From positions 992,001 to 1,056,000 of the forward strand of contig CAVVUC010000001.1 of assembly GCA_963751395.1 (NCBI GenBank): 64,000 nucleotides of DNA, read 5' to 3'. The notes beneath the pieces were generated by a model that was not told the DNA's origin, did no database searches, and saw only the letters and a list, made by a program, of their open reading frames with translations. The first letter of the stretch is position 1, and each line of letters opens with the position of its first letter. This DNA comes from CAVVUC01 sp963751395 (GTDB taxonomy: Bacteria; Verrucomicrobiota; Verrucomicrobiia; Chthoniobacterales; Chthoniobacteraceae). Positions 25,163 to 34,034 of this stretch are shown here, in pieces. The position numbers and the translations under genes were made by a program.

Positions 25163-27919
25163 ATGAGCGCCTTTGACCCCAGCACCCCGCTTCGCGATCT
25201 CGACTGGATTCCCGCCCAACGAATGCGGCAGTTCGAGCGGCTCGGGCTGTCAACGGCTGGCGATCTTCTCACGCACTATCCGCGCCGCTACGAAGACCGC
25301 CGGCAGTTCGATCGTTTCCCCGAGCAGGAAAGCGACACGCCGGTTTGCGTCTGCGGAATCGTTGCCAGGACAGCGGTAAAGCGGCTTCCGGGCTGGAAGA
25401 AACTCTTCGAGGTCGTGCTGCGCGAGGAGGAATCGCACGCGCTCAGCGCGACGTTGCACTGCCGCTGGTTCAACGCGCACTTCGTCGAAAAGATGATCGC
25501 CACCGGACAGCGGCTTGTTGTTTTTGGCAAGCCGAAGCTGCGCAAGAACACGATCTGCATCGACCATCCCGAGTTTGAAATCGTCGAGAACGACGAGGAC
25601 ATTTCGATCCACCTCAAACGGATCACGCCGGTCTATGGCGCGACGGAAGGCTTGTCGCAGCGGGTGTTGCGCGCCCTGATTTTTCGCGTCTGCGAAGCGA
25701 TCGCCAACATCGACCTCGAACATCGCCTGCCTGCGAAGCTGGATTCCACACCGCTTCGCGATGCCCTGCGGCAAATACACTTTCCCGATTCATGGGAAGA
25801 TCGTGACAAGGCGAGGCGTCACCTCGTGCTGGCGGAATTCTTCGAGATGCAGCTTTTCATCGCGGCGAAGCGCGCCGATGCCGTTTCGCGACCCGGCGCG
25901 TCCCACTGCGGACCGGGCGCGCTGGTCCGGCGGTTTCACGAGAAGCTGCCGTTCCCCCTCACAAAAGCGCAGACGCGCTCGATTGCCGAAATCCGAACCG
26001 ATCTCGCCGCGCCGCATCCGATGAACCGGCTCCTTCACGGTGATGTCGGCTCAGGCAAAACCGTGGTGGCGCTCTCAGCAATGCTGCTCGCCGTCGAATC
26101 CGGCAGCCAGGCCGCGCTCATGGCCCCGACGCAGATTCTCGCCGAGCAGCACTACCTCAACTTCAAGCGCTGGCTCGAACCGCTCGGCGTGACCGTCGCA
26201 CTCCGCACCGGCTCCCGCGCGGAAGACACGATGGCACTGCCACTGTTCGCGCAAGCGGACCCTGTGAAGACGCCCGATGCATCAGCGTCAGAGTCGGGTT
26301 TGGCGGACGTCGTGAATCCGGGTAGCGCACGCGGCCCGCGTGCTGCGGCCGGCGGCCCGCCGACCGCACCGGGAGCGCGTTATTCCCGCCGACGGCTCCC
26401 GCATTTCGAAGAGCCATGGGCAATCTACGCGATCGCTTTCAGCACCCTCGACCGCCGACGGCTCAACGAGCGCGCACGGCAGATCGTCCTGGACTGCGTG
26501 CTCCATTGGAAAGATCGCCGTTACACCCTTTTCGCCACGTGCATCATGCCCGATCACGTCCACCTGCTCATCCAGCCGACGATCAAAGAGTTGACCGCCG
26601 ACGGCTCCGCAGTATTCTTTTCGCTCGCCGAGATTCTTCACACGATCAAGTCGTTCACGTCGCATGAGATCAACAAGATCGAGAACGAAAGCGGGGCGCT
26701 CTGGGAGAAGGAACGATTCGACCGTTACGTGCGTTCCGATCGCGACTTGGAGGAAAAGTACAATTACATCCTCGGAAACCCTTGGAACTCGGGAGCGGTC
26801 GAGGAAGGCGAGGAATATTCGTGGGTCTGGTTTCCCGGATGCGAGTACGAGCGCATGACGAGTGCGGAGCCCAACTCGGTGCTCTCGGCGGGCCGCCGAG
26901 ATCAGCACGCGAGCCGCGTGCGCTACCCGGACCTTGCGTTCGGCGATCTCCCCCACATCCTCATCGGCACGCACGCGCTGCTTTATGAAGGCGTGAATTT
27001 TTCCAACCTCGGCCTCGTGGTCATCGACGAGCAGCACAAGTTCGGCGTCATGCAACGCGCGCGGTTGATCGAGCAGGGCACCGTGCCGGACGTGCTCGTG
27101 ATGACCGCGACGCCGATCCCGCGCACGCTCACCATGACGCTCTACGGCGATCTCGATGTTTCGACGCTCGACGAGATGCCGGCGAATCGCGGGAAAATAA
27201 TCACCGCGGTCCGCGATGACTCGAAGCTGCCGGATGCAGTCGCTTTCATCCGCAAGCAACTCGACGAAGGCCGGCAGGCTTACATCGTCTATCCGCTCAT
27301 CGACGAATCGCCGAAGCTCGAGGCGAAGGCCGCCGCGCAGGAGTTTGAAAAGTGGCGGACGCTGCTCGAACCCATGCGCTGCGACCTGTTGCACGGGCGC
27401 ATTCCGCCGCCGGAGAAGGACGCGATCATGGAACGGTTCCGCAAAGGCGAAACGAAAGCGCTCATTGCCACGTCGGTCATCGAGGTCGGAATCGACGTGC
27501 CGAACGCGAACATCATGCTCATCGAAAACGCGGAGCGATTCGGCCTTGCGCAGCTTCATCAACTCCGTGGACGCATCGGGCGCGGCGAGCACAAGTCGTA
27601 TTGCATATTGATCGGCTCCGCCAAAAACGACGAGGCGATCGAAAAACTCCAGACGCTCGAAAAGACGGCGAACGGTTTTGAAATCGCCGAGGCCGATCTG
27701 CGGCTGCGCGGGCCGGGCGACATCCTCGGCACGGCGCAAAGCGGACTGCCGCCGCTCAAGCTCGGCGACCTGCTTGCCGACGCCGGGTTGATGCGTCTCG
27801 CGCGCGACGCGGCCACCGAAATTTTTGCGAGCGATCCCAAATTGCAATGCAGCGAAAATATCCGATTCCGTGATTTGATTCTCGAGCGCAGGAAATTCAT
27901 GCTCTCGCAAGTCAGTTAG
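25163..27919 (+). CDS. recG: ATP-dependent DNA helicase RecG carrying an in-frame RAYT transposase insertion
   Basis: RecG reverses stalled replication forks and processes branched DNA. The N-terminal wedge/OB domain covers about residues 1-270, Walker A GDVGSGKT is near 296, and motif II DEQHKFG is at 622. Motifs TATPIPRT, ATSVIEVGID and QLRGRIGRG then follow normally. Motifs I and II are normally about 100 residues apart; here they are about 324 apart. The extra 220 residues (about 370-590) are a Y1-family REP-associated transposase with HVH at 465-467 and YNYILGNP near 533-540. Without it the length would be about 700, normal for RecG. The frame is open throughout. Whether the helicase still folds is unknown. 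Confidence 0.93.
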   Translation: MSAFDPSTPLRDLDWIPAQRMRQFERLGLSTAGDLLTHYPRRYEDRRQFDRFPEQESDTPVCVCGIVARTAVKRLPGWKKLFEVVLREEESHALSATLHCRWFNAHFVEKMIATGQRLVVFGKPKLRKNTICIDHPEFEIVENDEDISIHLKRITPVYGATEGLSQRVLRALIFRVCEAIANIDLEHRLPAKLDSTPLRDALRQIHFPDSWEDRDKARRHLVLAEFFEMQLFIAAKRADAVSRPGASHCGPGALVRRFHEKLPFPLTKAQTRSIAEIRTDLAAPHPMNRLLHGDVGSGKTVVALSAMLLAVESGSQAALMAPTQILAEQHYLNFKRWLEPLGVTVALRTGSRAEDTMALPLFAQADPVKTPDASASESGLADVVNPGSARGPRAAAGGPPTAPGARYSRRRLPHFEEPWAIYAIAFSTLDRRRLNERARQIVLDCVLHWKDRRYTLFATCIMPDHVHLLIQPTIKELTADGSAVFFSLAEILHTIKSFTSHEINKIENESGALWEKERFDRYVRSDRDLEEKYNYILGNPWNSGAVEEGEEYSWVWFPGCEYERMTSAEPNSVLSAGRRDQHASRVRYPDLAFGDLPHILIGTHALLYEGVNFSNLGLVVIDEQHKFGVMQRARLIEQGTVPDVLVMTATPIPRTLTMTLYGDLDVSTLDEMPANRGKIITAVRDDSKLPDAVAFIRKQLDEGRQAYIVYPLIDESPKLEAKAAAQEFEKWRTLLEPMRCDLLHGRIPPPEKDAIMERFRKGETKALIATSVIEVGIDVPNANIMLIENAERFGLAQLHQLRGRIGRGEHKSYCILIGSAKNDEAIEKLQTLEKTANGFEIAEADLRLRGPGDILGTAQSGLPPLKLGDLLADAGLMRLARDAATEIFASDPKLQCSENIRFRDLILERRKFMLSQVS
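26318..26377. repeat. Left REP-like palindrome of the recG insertion
   Basis: It contains two nested palindromes, GCACGCGG/CGCGTGC and CGGCGG/CCGCCG, and is the inverted counterpart of 26871-26930. It is coding in the recG frame (GSARGPRAAAGG) without a stop. Confidence 0.8.
26871..26930. repeat. Right REP-like palindrome of the recG insertion
   Basis: Inverted copy of the left palindrome: the outer 28 bases match at 27 positions, and the inner CGGCGGGCCGCCG stem is shared. RecG homology resumes directly after it (DLAFGDLPHILIGTHALL). Confidence 0.8.
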
Positions 27920-27924
27920 AACCC

Positions 27925-29472
27925 ATGAAACGATTTCTTATCTTTGTCATTCTCGTCACCCTGGCGGTCTATTCGCTCTACCGATGGACGGAAAACCATC
28001 GGCAGGTTCGCCAGCCGGAGAAATTCACGCCTGCTGAGTCAGCGCGCCTGAGTGAAAAGGAGACACGCGGTCTTCTCGATCTGGACGAGCAGTATCAGGC
28101 CCTCGTCGATTCCGTGGTGCCCTCCGTGGTGAGCATCACGACTGCGAAGCGCGTGCGCGCGCAGACGCCGATGCTCATCGATCCCTTCGAGCAGTTCTTC
28201 GGGCGCCGCTTTCGCAACATGCCGCAGGAGCGTGTCCAGAACTCGCTCGGCTCCGGCGTGATCGTTTCCAAGGAAGGCCACATCATCACGAACAACCACG
28301 TCATCGCCGACGTGGATGAGGCGAAGGTGCAGTTGAGCGACGGGCGCACGCTGCCGGCGAAGCTCATCGGCACCGACCCCGGATCGGACATTGCTGTTTT
28401 GAAAATCGACGCGCCCAATCTCATACCGATGCCCTTCGGTGATTCCGACAAGGTCCGCGTCGGCCAGCGCGTGATCGCCGTGGGAAATCCGTTCGGGTTT
28501 GAGGAGACGGTGACGGATGGAATCATCAGCGCCAAAGGCCGGCGGGCGATGGACGACAGCACCAACGAATTTTTCCAGACCAACGCCGCCATCAATCCCG
28601 GCAACTCGGGCGGCCCGCTGGTGAACATGCGCGGCGAGATCGTCGGCATCAACAGCGCGATTTTTTCCAGTTCAGGATCACCCACTGCAGGCTGGCAGGG
28701 CATCGGGTTCGCGATCCCTGCGAACACCGCGAGGCGCGTGCTCGAAAGCATCCTGACCACCGGTCGAGTCGTGCGCGGCTATCTGGGAGTGGCCATCCAG
28801 CAGATCACGCCGGAACTGGCGGCGCAGTTCGGACTCAAGGACATGGACGGCGTGCTTGTCTCTGAAGTCACCGCCGACTCACCGGCGCAGAAGGCAGGCA
28901 TCAAGAGCGGTGACGTCATCCGCCAGTTCAACGGTCATTCCATCAAGGACATTCGTGAGCTGCGCAGCCGTGTCGCGCAGTTGCAGGTCGGGGCGAAGGC
29001 GAAAGTTGTCGTGCAGCGCGCGGGGAAGGAAATGGAAGTCACCGCCGAGATCGCCGAGCAACCGGACAATCTCCAGGCGCGCCAGGGCATCGTTCCACAA
29101 ACACCGACGCCCGCTCAGCCAATTCTGCCACCGCCGCCTGCACCGCCTGCGCCTCCTGCTCCGAAGAATCCTCCCCCGGCTCAGAGCGCATCGAATGTGC
29201 TCGCCGGCGTGCGCGTTTCCGAAATCCCTGCGGAACATCGCGCGGATCTCCCCGAAAACGCCAGGGGCGTCATGGTTACGGCAGTCGATCCGGATTCACC
29301 GGCGGCGGAGTCGCTTCAAGTTGGCGACGTGATCGAGGAGGTCAACCGCCAGCCGGTGGCCTCGGTCGAGGATTTCCAAAAAACCACGGCCACACTCAAG
29401 CCCGGCGAGAAGCAGATGCTGTTCATCTGCCGCGGGAAGACGCGGTCTTTTGTGGTGCTCACGCCGCGCTGA
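27925..29472 (+). CDS. degP: DegP/HtrA-type periplasmic serine protease with two PDZ domains
   Basis: A 515-residue trypsin-like protease/chaperone for damaged envelope proteins. An N-terminal hydrophobic segment (residues 3-20) is a signal peptide or anchor. The catalytic triad is visible: His125 in NNHVIAD, Asp155 in GSDIAVL and Ser228 in GNSGGPL. PDZ1 spans about 285-375, and PDZ2 about 430-512. They are joined by an unusually proline-rich linker (about 393-425, PPPPAPPAPPAPK). It starts 5 bases after recG, perhaps sharing its transcript. Confidence 0.93.
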   Translation: MKRFLIFVILVTLAVYSLYRWTENHRQVRQPEKFTPAESARLSEKETRGLLDLDEQYQALVDSVVPSVVSITTAKRVRAQTPMLIDPFEQFFGRRFRNMPQERVQNSLGSGVIVSKEGHIITNNHVIADVDEAKVQLSDGRTLPAKLIGTDPGSDIAVLKIDAPNLIPMPFGDSDKVRVGQRVIAVGNPFGFEETVTDGIISAKGRRAMDDSTNEFFQTNAAINPGNSGGPLVNMRGEIVGINSAIFSSSGSPTAGWQGIGFAIPANTARRVLESILTTGRVVRGYLGVAIQQITPELAAQFGLKDMDGVLVSEVTADSPAQKAGIKSGDVIRQFNGHSIKDIRELRSRVAQLQVGAKAKVVVQRAGKEMEVTAEIAEQPDNLQARQGIVPQTPTPAQPILPPPPAPPAPPAPKNPPPAQSASNVLAGVRVSEIPAEHRADLPENARGVMVTAVDPDSPAAESLQVGDVIEEVNRQPVASVEDFQKTTATLKPGEKQMLFICRGKTRSFVVLTPR

Positions 29473-29485
29473 TGGAAGAAATTTC

Positions 29486-29572
29486 AGATTGCAGATTTCG
29501 GATTGCAGACTGAAAAAGACTGCGCACACATCGCCCGCCAATCTGAAATCTAAAATCTAAAATCCAAAATCA
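29486..29572. repeat. AATCTGAAATCT-type inverted repeat between degP and yebC
   Basis: TTTCAGATTGCAGATTTC-like units on the left are complemented by CAATCTGAAATCTAAAATC-like units on the right. A closely similar block lies at 37573-37662. Non-coding; it may double as a terminator region, but no clean U-tract is seen. Confidence 0.65.
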
Positions 29573-29575
29573 TCT

Positions 29576-30307
29576 ATGGGTCGCCAATGGCTCCACGCAA
29601 AACGCGAAGTCGCCGGTCTTAAAAAAGGCCAGCTCGTCGGAAAAATCGTCAAGGAAATCATGGTCGCCGCGAAGCTCGGCGGGCCCGATCCCGAGGGGAA
29701 CGCGCGCCTTTTCGCCGCCGTCGAGAAAGCACGCAAGGCAAGCGTCACGCGCGACGTGATCGAGCGCGCAATCAAAAAAGGCGCGGGCATCGGCGACGAC
29801 AAGCTGGTGATGGAGCACATCGTCTATGAGGGCTACGCACCGCACAAAGTGCCGGTCATCGTCGAGTCACTCACCGACAACCACAACCGCACCGCGCCCG
29901 AGATGCGGCAGCTTTTCAAGAAAGGCCAGCTCGGCACCGCCGGTAGCAACAAGTTCCTCTTCGACCACGTCGGACTCGTCGAGGCGCATCATCCCGACGC
30001 GGGCACAGACATCGAGGCTGCGGCAATCGAGGCCGGCGCGAACGAAGTCGAGCCGCTCACGCATGAGCAGAATGACGACATTCCCGAAGGTCACGCCGGG
30101 GCGCGCTTCATCACCGAGCGCACTGCCTGCGCAGCCGTTTCGAAATGGCTTGCCCAGAATGGTTGGACCGTCGTCACGAGCGAACTCGGTTACGTCGCGA
30201 AAACGTTCCCAGCGCTCAGCGAACTGGACCGGGCGGAGGTTGGCGAGTTCCTGCAAGCGCTTGAGGACCACGACGACGTGCATCGCGTCTGGGCGGCGGT
30301 GAAGTAG
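29576..30307 (+). CDS. yebC: YebC/PmpR-family regulator or translation factor
   Basis: A 243-residue protein of the conserved YebC family. Features are the N-terminal GRQWLHAKREVAGLKKGQ, the mid block ERAIKKGAG near residue 63 and the acidic NDDIPEG near residue 165. The family binds DNA and has also been linked to relief of ribosome stalling; the role here is not known. The length is normal (240-250). It begins immediately after a repeat block and is followed by a RAYT remnant on the opposite strand. Confidence 0.93.
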   Translation: MGRQWLHAKREVAGLKKGQLVGKIVKEIMVAAKLGGPDPEGNARLFAAVEKARKASVTRDVIERAIKKGAGIGDDKLVMEHIVYEGYAPHKVPVIVESLTDNHNRTAPEMRQLFKKGQLGTAGSNKFLFDHVGLVEAHHPDAGTDIEAAAIEAGANEVEPLTHEQNDDIPEGHAGARFITERTACAAVSKWLAQNGWTVVTSELGYVAKTFPALSELDRAEVGEFLQALEDHDDVHRVWAAVK

Positions 30308-30590
30308 AAAAGACTTCCAAGTCCCTTCATCGCTCTGAAAAACAGCGTCGTTTTTAACCGCGTTGCAGCGAAGCATCGGCGTGACGGATTTTGGATGTCT
30401 TCGCGCGGCTTGTGGCCGTTGGCAAGGAGCCGGCATTCGCGTTCGTGCTGCCACTGGCTGAGTTTCGTTTGTGGGATCGAGTCGGCGAGCCGGGTGGTGA
30501 TGAAATACGTGGCCCGCTGCTGACGCCGGTGTGGCAACTTGAATCGCCCATATACAACCCAACACGGTTCGGATGTTTTGGCTCCTTGCA
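30308..30590 (-). pseudogene. Truncated RAYT transposase remnant
   Basis: On the minus strand an N-terminal RAYT signature can be read from about 30560 to 30390: FKLPHRRQQ, ATYFITTRLAD, then SQWQHERECRLLANGHKPRED. The HUH motif and catalytic tyrosine are missing because the frame degenerates and runs into yebC. It lies upstream of hemE in the opposite direction. It is a different lineage from the recG insertion, with a more typical RAYT N-terminus. Confidence 0.65.
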
Positions 30591-30678
30591 ACTGGAGCAG
30601 ATCAAATCTACCAGTAGGCTCTCAAAAATAGTGGACGCCGAACCTCTCCCATCTCCCGCTTCCGCGAGTTCACAAGGC

Positions 30679-31711
30679 GTGAAAACTTCCAGCCGCGATC
30701 GCTTCCTTGCCGCCGCTCGCTGCCTGCCTGTCGATCGCGCTCCCGTCTGGCTCATGCGCCAGGCCGGGCGCTGTCTGCCGGAATATCGGGCGCTGAAGGA
30801 AAAGCATTCGTTTGTTGAATTGGTGCGCACTCCCGAACTGGCGGCCGAGGTGACGCTCCAGCCGATCCGGCGATTCGATTTCGATGGCGCGGTCTTGTTT
30901 AGCGATATTCTCGTCATTCCAGAGGCGATGGGGCAGCCGTATCATTTCCGGGAGACCGGCGGCATCGAGATGGATTTCGCGGTGCGTTCGGCGGACGACG
31001 TTCGCCGGCTCGATTCGAGCCACGTCGCGGAACGGCTTGGTTATGTGGCTGACGCGCTGGCGCTCATCAAGCCCGCGCTGAACCAGCGCACGGCTCTGCT
31101 GGGATTCGTCGGCTCGCCGTGGACGCTGGCGAACTACATGGTCGAGGGCGCTGGAGGCCATGAGCCGGCGCGGACCAAGGAGATGTTTTACTGCGAGCAG
31201 CGTTTGTTTCACGAATTGCTGGAAAAACTGACCGCCGCAGTGATCGAGTTCGTCCGTCTTCAAATTTCGTCGGGGGTGGATGCGCTCCAGATTTTCGACA
31301 GCTCGGGCGGTCTTCTTGCAGACAATGTTTTCGACGCCGCCTCGGGCCGCTGGATGCGCGACATCGTCAGGGCGATCGACGGCGCGGTGCCGGTGATCGT
31401 TTTTTCCCGGGGCACTCACGGCAACTGGGGTTCGCTCGTCTCGACCGGCGCGAATGTGCTGAGTGTGGACTGGACGCAGCCGCTGGCCGAGGTGCGCGCG
31501 CTGCTGCCAAAAAACGTCGGCGTTCAGGGCAACCTTGATCCTGCGCTGCTCACCACCACGCCTGAAATCGTGGCGCGCGAGACCGCGCGAATCCTGAGCG
31601 ACATGGCCGGGCTGCGCGGGACACATCTTCAACCTCGGCCACGGCGTGCCGCCAACGGCAAAGCTGGACTGCATCCAGGCGCTCGTCGATACCGTGCGAA
31701 ACTTCCGATGA
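30679..31711 (+). CDS. hemE: Uroporphyrinogen decarboxylase HemE, frameshifted near its 3' end
   Basis: Decarboxylates uroporphyrinogen III to coproporphyrinogen III in haem synthesis. The N-terminal signature RAPVWLMRQAGRCLPEYR and the block FVGSPWTLANYM are present. The GTG at 30679 (VKTSSRDRF) fits the family start. At about 31617-31622 one extra base shifts the frame: conserved GHIFNLGHGVPP continues in another frame to the TGA at 31709-31711. In the raw frame the gene reads straight into hemN, giving a false fusion. The indel is probably a sequencing error. It overlaps hemN by 4 bases. Confidence 0.88.
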
Positions 31712-33085
31712 GCGCGCTCCAGGTTGATCTCGATCTGGTGAAAAAATACAACGTGGCCGGGCCGCGTTACACCAGCTTTCCGCCCGCGACGAAATTCACC
31801 GACACGATTGCGTGGGAGGAAGTGTCCGCGCTCATTGAGGCAAACAACCGCACCGCCCGCGATCTCTCGATTTATTTCCATATCCCGTTCTGCGAAACAC
31901 TCTGCTGGTTCTGCGGCTGCACCACCGTCATCACGCTGAACCACGACAAGGGCCGGGACTACATCGACTATCTCGGCGCGCGAAGTTGCCAGGCTCAAGC
32001 CGATGCTCAACCCGGACCGAAAAGCGGTGCAACTCCACTTCGGCGGCGGCTCGCCCACGTTTCTGCGGCCCGACGAAATCCGCAGGCTCGGCGACATCAT
32101 TCACGAACACTTCAGTTCGCGCCGGACATCGAGGCGAGCGTCGAGGTCGATCCGCGCCGGCTCACGCGCGACCACGTTGTCGCGCTGCGCGACATTGGCT
32201 TCAATCGCGCGTCGATGGGCGTGCAGGATTTCAACCCGGCCGTGCAGCAGGCCGTTCATCGCATCCAGCCGCGCGAGATGACGCAGCAGGCGATGGACTG
32301 GATGCGCGAACTCGGCTTCGGCTCGATCAACCTCGATCTCATCTACGGCCTGCCCCACCAGACGCCGGAGTCGTTCGACGACACGCTCGAAATCGTCCTC
32401 GGCATGGAGCCCGACCGCCTCGCCGTTTTCAGCTACGCGCATGTGCCGTGGATCAAACCGGCGCAAAAGATTCTTGAGCAAAAAGTGCTGCCCACGCCCG
32501 AGACGAAGCTGCAACTGCTGAAGCTGGTGATCGAAAAACTCACCGCCAACGGCCGCTACGTTTACATCGGCATGGATCATTTCGCGCGGCCCGACGACGA
32601 ACTCGCCGTCGCCCAGCGCAACAAGCAGCTCCAGCGAAATTTCCAAGGCTACAGCACGCGCGCCGGCTCGGACATCTACGCCTTCGGCATGAGCGCGCGT
32701 CTCGCAAACGCCCGATGTTTATTGGCAGAACGAAAAGGAACTGCCGAAGTATCAGGCCGCCGTGGACGCTGGAAACGTGCCGATGCACAAGGCTTGCATC
32801 GTGAGCAGCGAGGACAGAATTCGACGCGAAACCATCATGCGCGTCATGTGCGATCTCTCGCTTGATTTTGCCGCGATGTCCGAACGGCTCGGAATCAACT
32901 TCGAGCAGCACTTCGCCAACGAACTCGCCGCGCTGGCGCCGTTCGAGGCCGACGGCCTTGTGAGGCGCACTCCCGAAGGCATGGACGTCACCGATGCGGG
33001 CCGCCTTTTCATCCGCAACATCGCCATGTGCTTCGACAACACACTCGCGCCAGCCGGCGAGCGGCGACACTCGAAGACGATCTGA
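31708..33085 (+). CDS. hemN: Oxygen-independent coproporphyrinogen III oxidase HemN, with three frameshifts
   Basis: Radical-SAM enzyme that converts coproporphyrinogen III to protoporphyrinogen IX. The N-terminus KYNVAGPRYTSFPPA and the cluster motif CETLCWFCGC are typical. The frame breaks at about 31976 (extra base before LKPMLNPDRKAVQLHF), 32113 (one base short before QFAPDIEAS) and 32712 (extra base before SQTPDVYWQNEKELP). The final segment, IRRETIMRVMCDLSLDF with a GRLFIRNIAMCFD end, is intact. All expected blocks exist in order, so the gene is probably whole in the organism. Confidence 0.85.
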
Positions 33086-33135
33086 ACCAGCCACCCGTTG
33101 ACCAGGCGAAGCCAGGGGCATAACCTGCACTCACG

Positions 33136-33342
33136 ATGAAAAGCAAATTCCACGTCACGCTGCTGGAACATTCCGAAGGCGTGTCCGTCAGTTGCCCCGA
33201 ACTGCCGGGCTGTCATTCCCAGGGCGCAACGACGGCCGAGGCCATGGAAAACATCCGCGATGCCATTCAAGGCTACCTTGAACTCTACGGCGCGCCGGAA
33301 CTGCATTGCGAAATCCGCGAGATGGAAGTGACCGCCGCGTGA
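33136..33342 (+). CDS. HicB-family antitoxin-like protein
   Basis: A 68-residue protein with the HicB-type partial RNase H fold: FHVTLLEHSEGVSVSCPELPG, then CHSQGATTAEAMENIRDAI. It lacks a C-terminal DNA-binding domain, as in short HicB proteins. A decayed hicA lies directly downstream, so this looks like the surviving half of a HicBA module within the haem operon. Confidence 0.8.
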   Translation: MKSKFHVTLLEHSEGVSVSCPELPGCHSQGATTAEAMENIRDAIQGYLELYGAPELHCEIREMEVTAA

Positions 33343-33481
33343 TAGGCCCAAGCTTCCAGGCGTCGATCACCTGCGCGCCGTGAAGGCGCTCGAAAAGGCA
33401 GGTTTCCACATTGACCGCCAGAGCAAGCAGCGGAGCGGCGGCACTCGGAGACGATTTGACGCGACGTTGCCAGTCTCCTGA
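33341..33481 (+). pseudogene. Truncated HicA toxin remnant
   Basis: Overlapping the hicB stop, a frame without a usable start reads PKLPGVDHLRAVKALEKAGF then HIDRQSK, the N-terminal half of HicA. The catalytic histidine region is replaced by unrelated residues (RSGGTRRRF) before TGA at 33479-33481. The toxin is therefore inactive. Confidence 0.7.
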
Positions 33482-33501
33482 AAGTGCCGTATGAACAAAG
33501 G

Positions 33502-33720
33502 ATGAAATCGAGCGACCTCATCACAGTCGATCCGGAAATTCTTGGCGGCACGCCGGTTTTCAAGGGCACGCGCGTACCGGTGAAGACGCTCTTCGATTAT
33601 CTTGAAGACAATTACTCCTTGGAAGAATTCCTCGCGTGCTTCCCGACTGTGACCCGCGAGATCGCCTGCCGCGTTTTGGAGCGCTCGGAGTCCGCTCTTC
33701 TTGATCCGGTCGCCGCGTGA
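33502..33720 (+). CDS. DUF433 protein, probable antitoxin
   Basis: A 72-residue DUF433 protein: DPEILGGTPVFKGTRVPVKT, then LFDYLEDNYSLEEFLACFP. Proteins of this family have a helix-turn-helix-like fold and are commonly paired with DUF5615 PIN-like toxins, as here. ATG 33502 has AAAGG just upstream; a GTG at 33484 is possible. It overlaps the next gene by 4 bases. Confidence 0.85.
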   Translation: MKSSDLITVDPEILGGTPVFKGTRVPVKTLFDYLEDNYSLEEFLACFPTVTREIACRVLERSESALLDPVAA

Positions 33721-34034
33721 AAATCCTGCTGGACGAATGCGTGCCATGGCCTATGCACCGGATTCTCACCGGCCACGATTGCAGCACCGCACAACAAAAA
33801 GGTTGGGGAGGAATCAAGAACGGCGATTTACTCCGACTGGCAGAGGCGGAATTCGATTTGTTCATCACCTCCGATCAGAATTTGCGTTACCAGCAAAACC
33901 TATCCGAACGAGCCATCGCGATTTTGGAACTTGGCACCAATAAAATCCGCCGCATCGAGTCTGCCGCATCGGCGATTCAATCCGCCGTCGGGTCGATTCA
34001 GCCCGGAGAACTTAGAAGACTGGAAATCCCGTGA
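33717..34034 (+). CDS. DUF5615 PIN-like protein, probable toxin ribonuclease
   Basis: A 105-residue protein beginning MKILLDECVP and containing FDLFITSDQNLRYQQNL, the acidic residues that form a PIN-like metal site (Asp and Glu of LLDE, Asp of TSDQN). It would be the toxin partner of the upstream DUF433 antitoxin. A GTG start overlaps the antitoxin stop by 4 bases, and its own stop overlaps the hemY start by 4 bases. The module is therefore built into the haem operon. Confidence 0.82.
   Translation: MKILLDECVPWPMHRILTGHDCSTAQQKGWGGIKNGDLLRLAEAEFDLFITSDQNLRYQQNLSERAIAILELGTNKIRRIESAASAIQSAVGSIQPGELRRLEIP

Larger units (their letters stand above)
26318..26930 (+). mobile_element. REP-associated tyrosine transposase (RAYT) unit inside recG
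   Basis: The unit is bounded by 28-base inverted repeats, 26318-26345 and 26903-26930, with one mismatch; palindromic similarity extends about 30 bases inward on each side. Between them the frame encodes an IS200-like Y1 transposase: SRRRLPHFEEPWAIYAI at the start, the HUH motif MPDHVHLL, and the C-terminal YNYILGNPWNSG holding the candidate catalytic tyrosine (Y535 of the fusion). No in-frame ATG precedes the catalytic core, so it could be translated only as part of RecG unless a rare start is used. Total about 613 bases. Confidence 0.85.

Noticed and set aside
26288..27910. A 540-codon minus-strand open frame opposite recG
   Set aside because: Shadow of recG. The translation is Arg/His-rich without motifs, whereas the plus strand has helicase and transposase motifs.
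30391..32865. A single 824-codon frame that would be a HemE-HemN fusion protein
   Set aside because: HemE has its natural end in another frame at 31711, and HemN is itself broken three times. The join is produced by a one-base indel.
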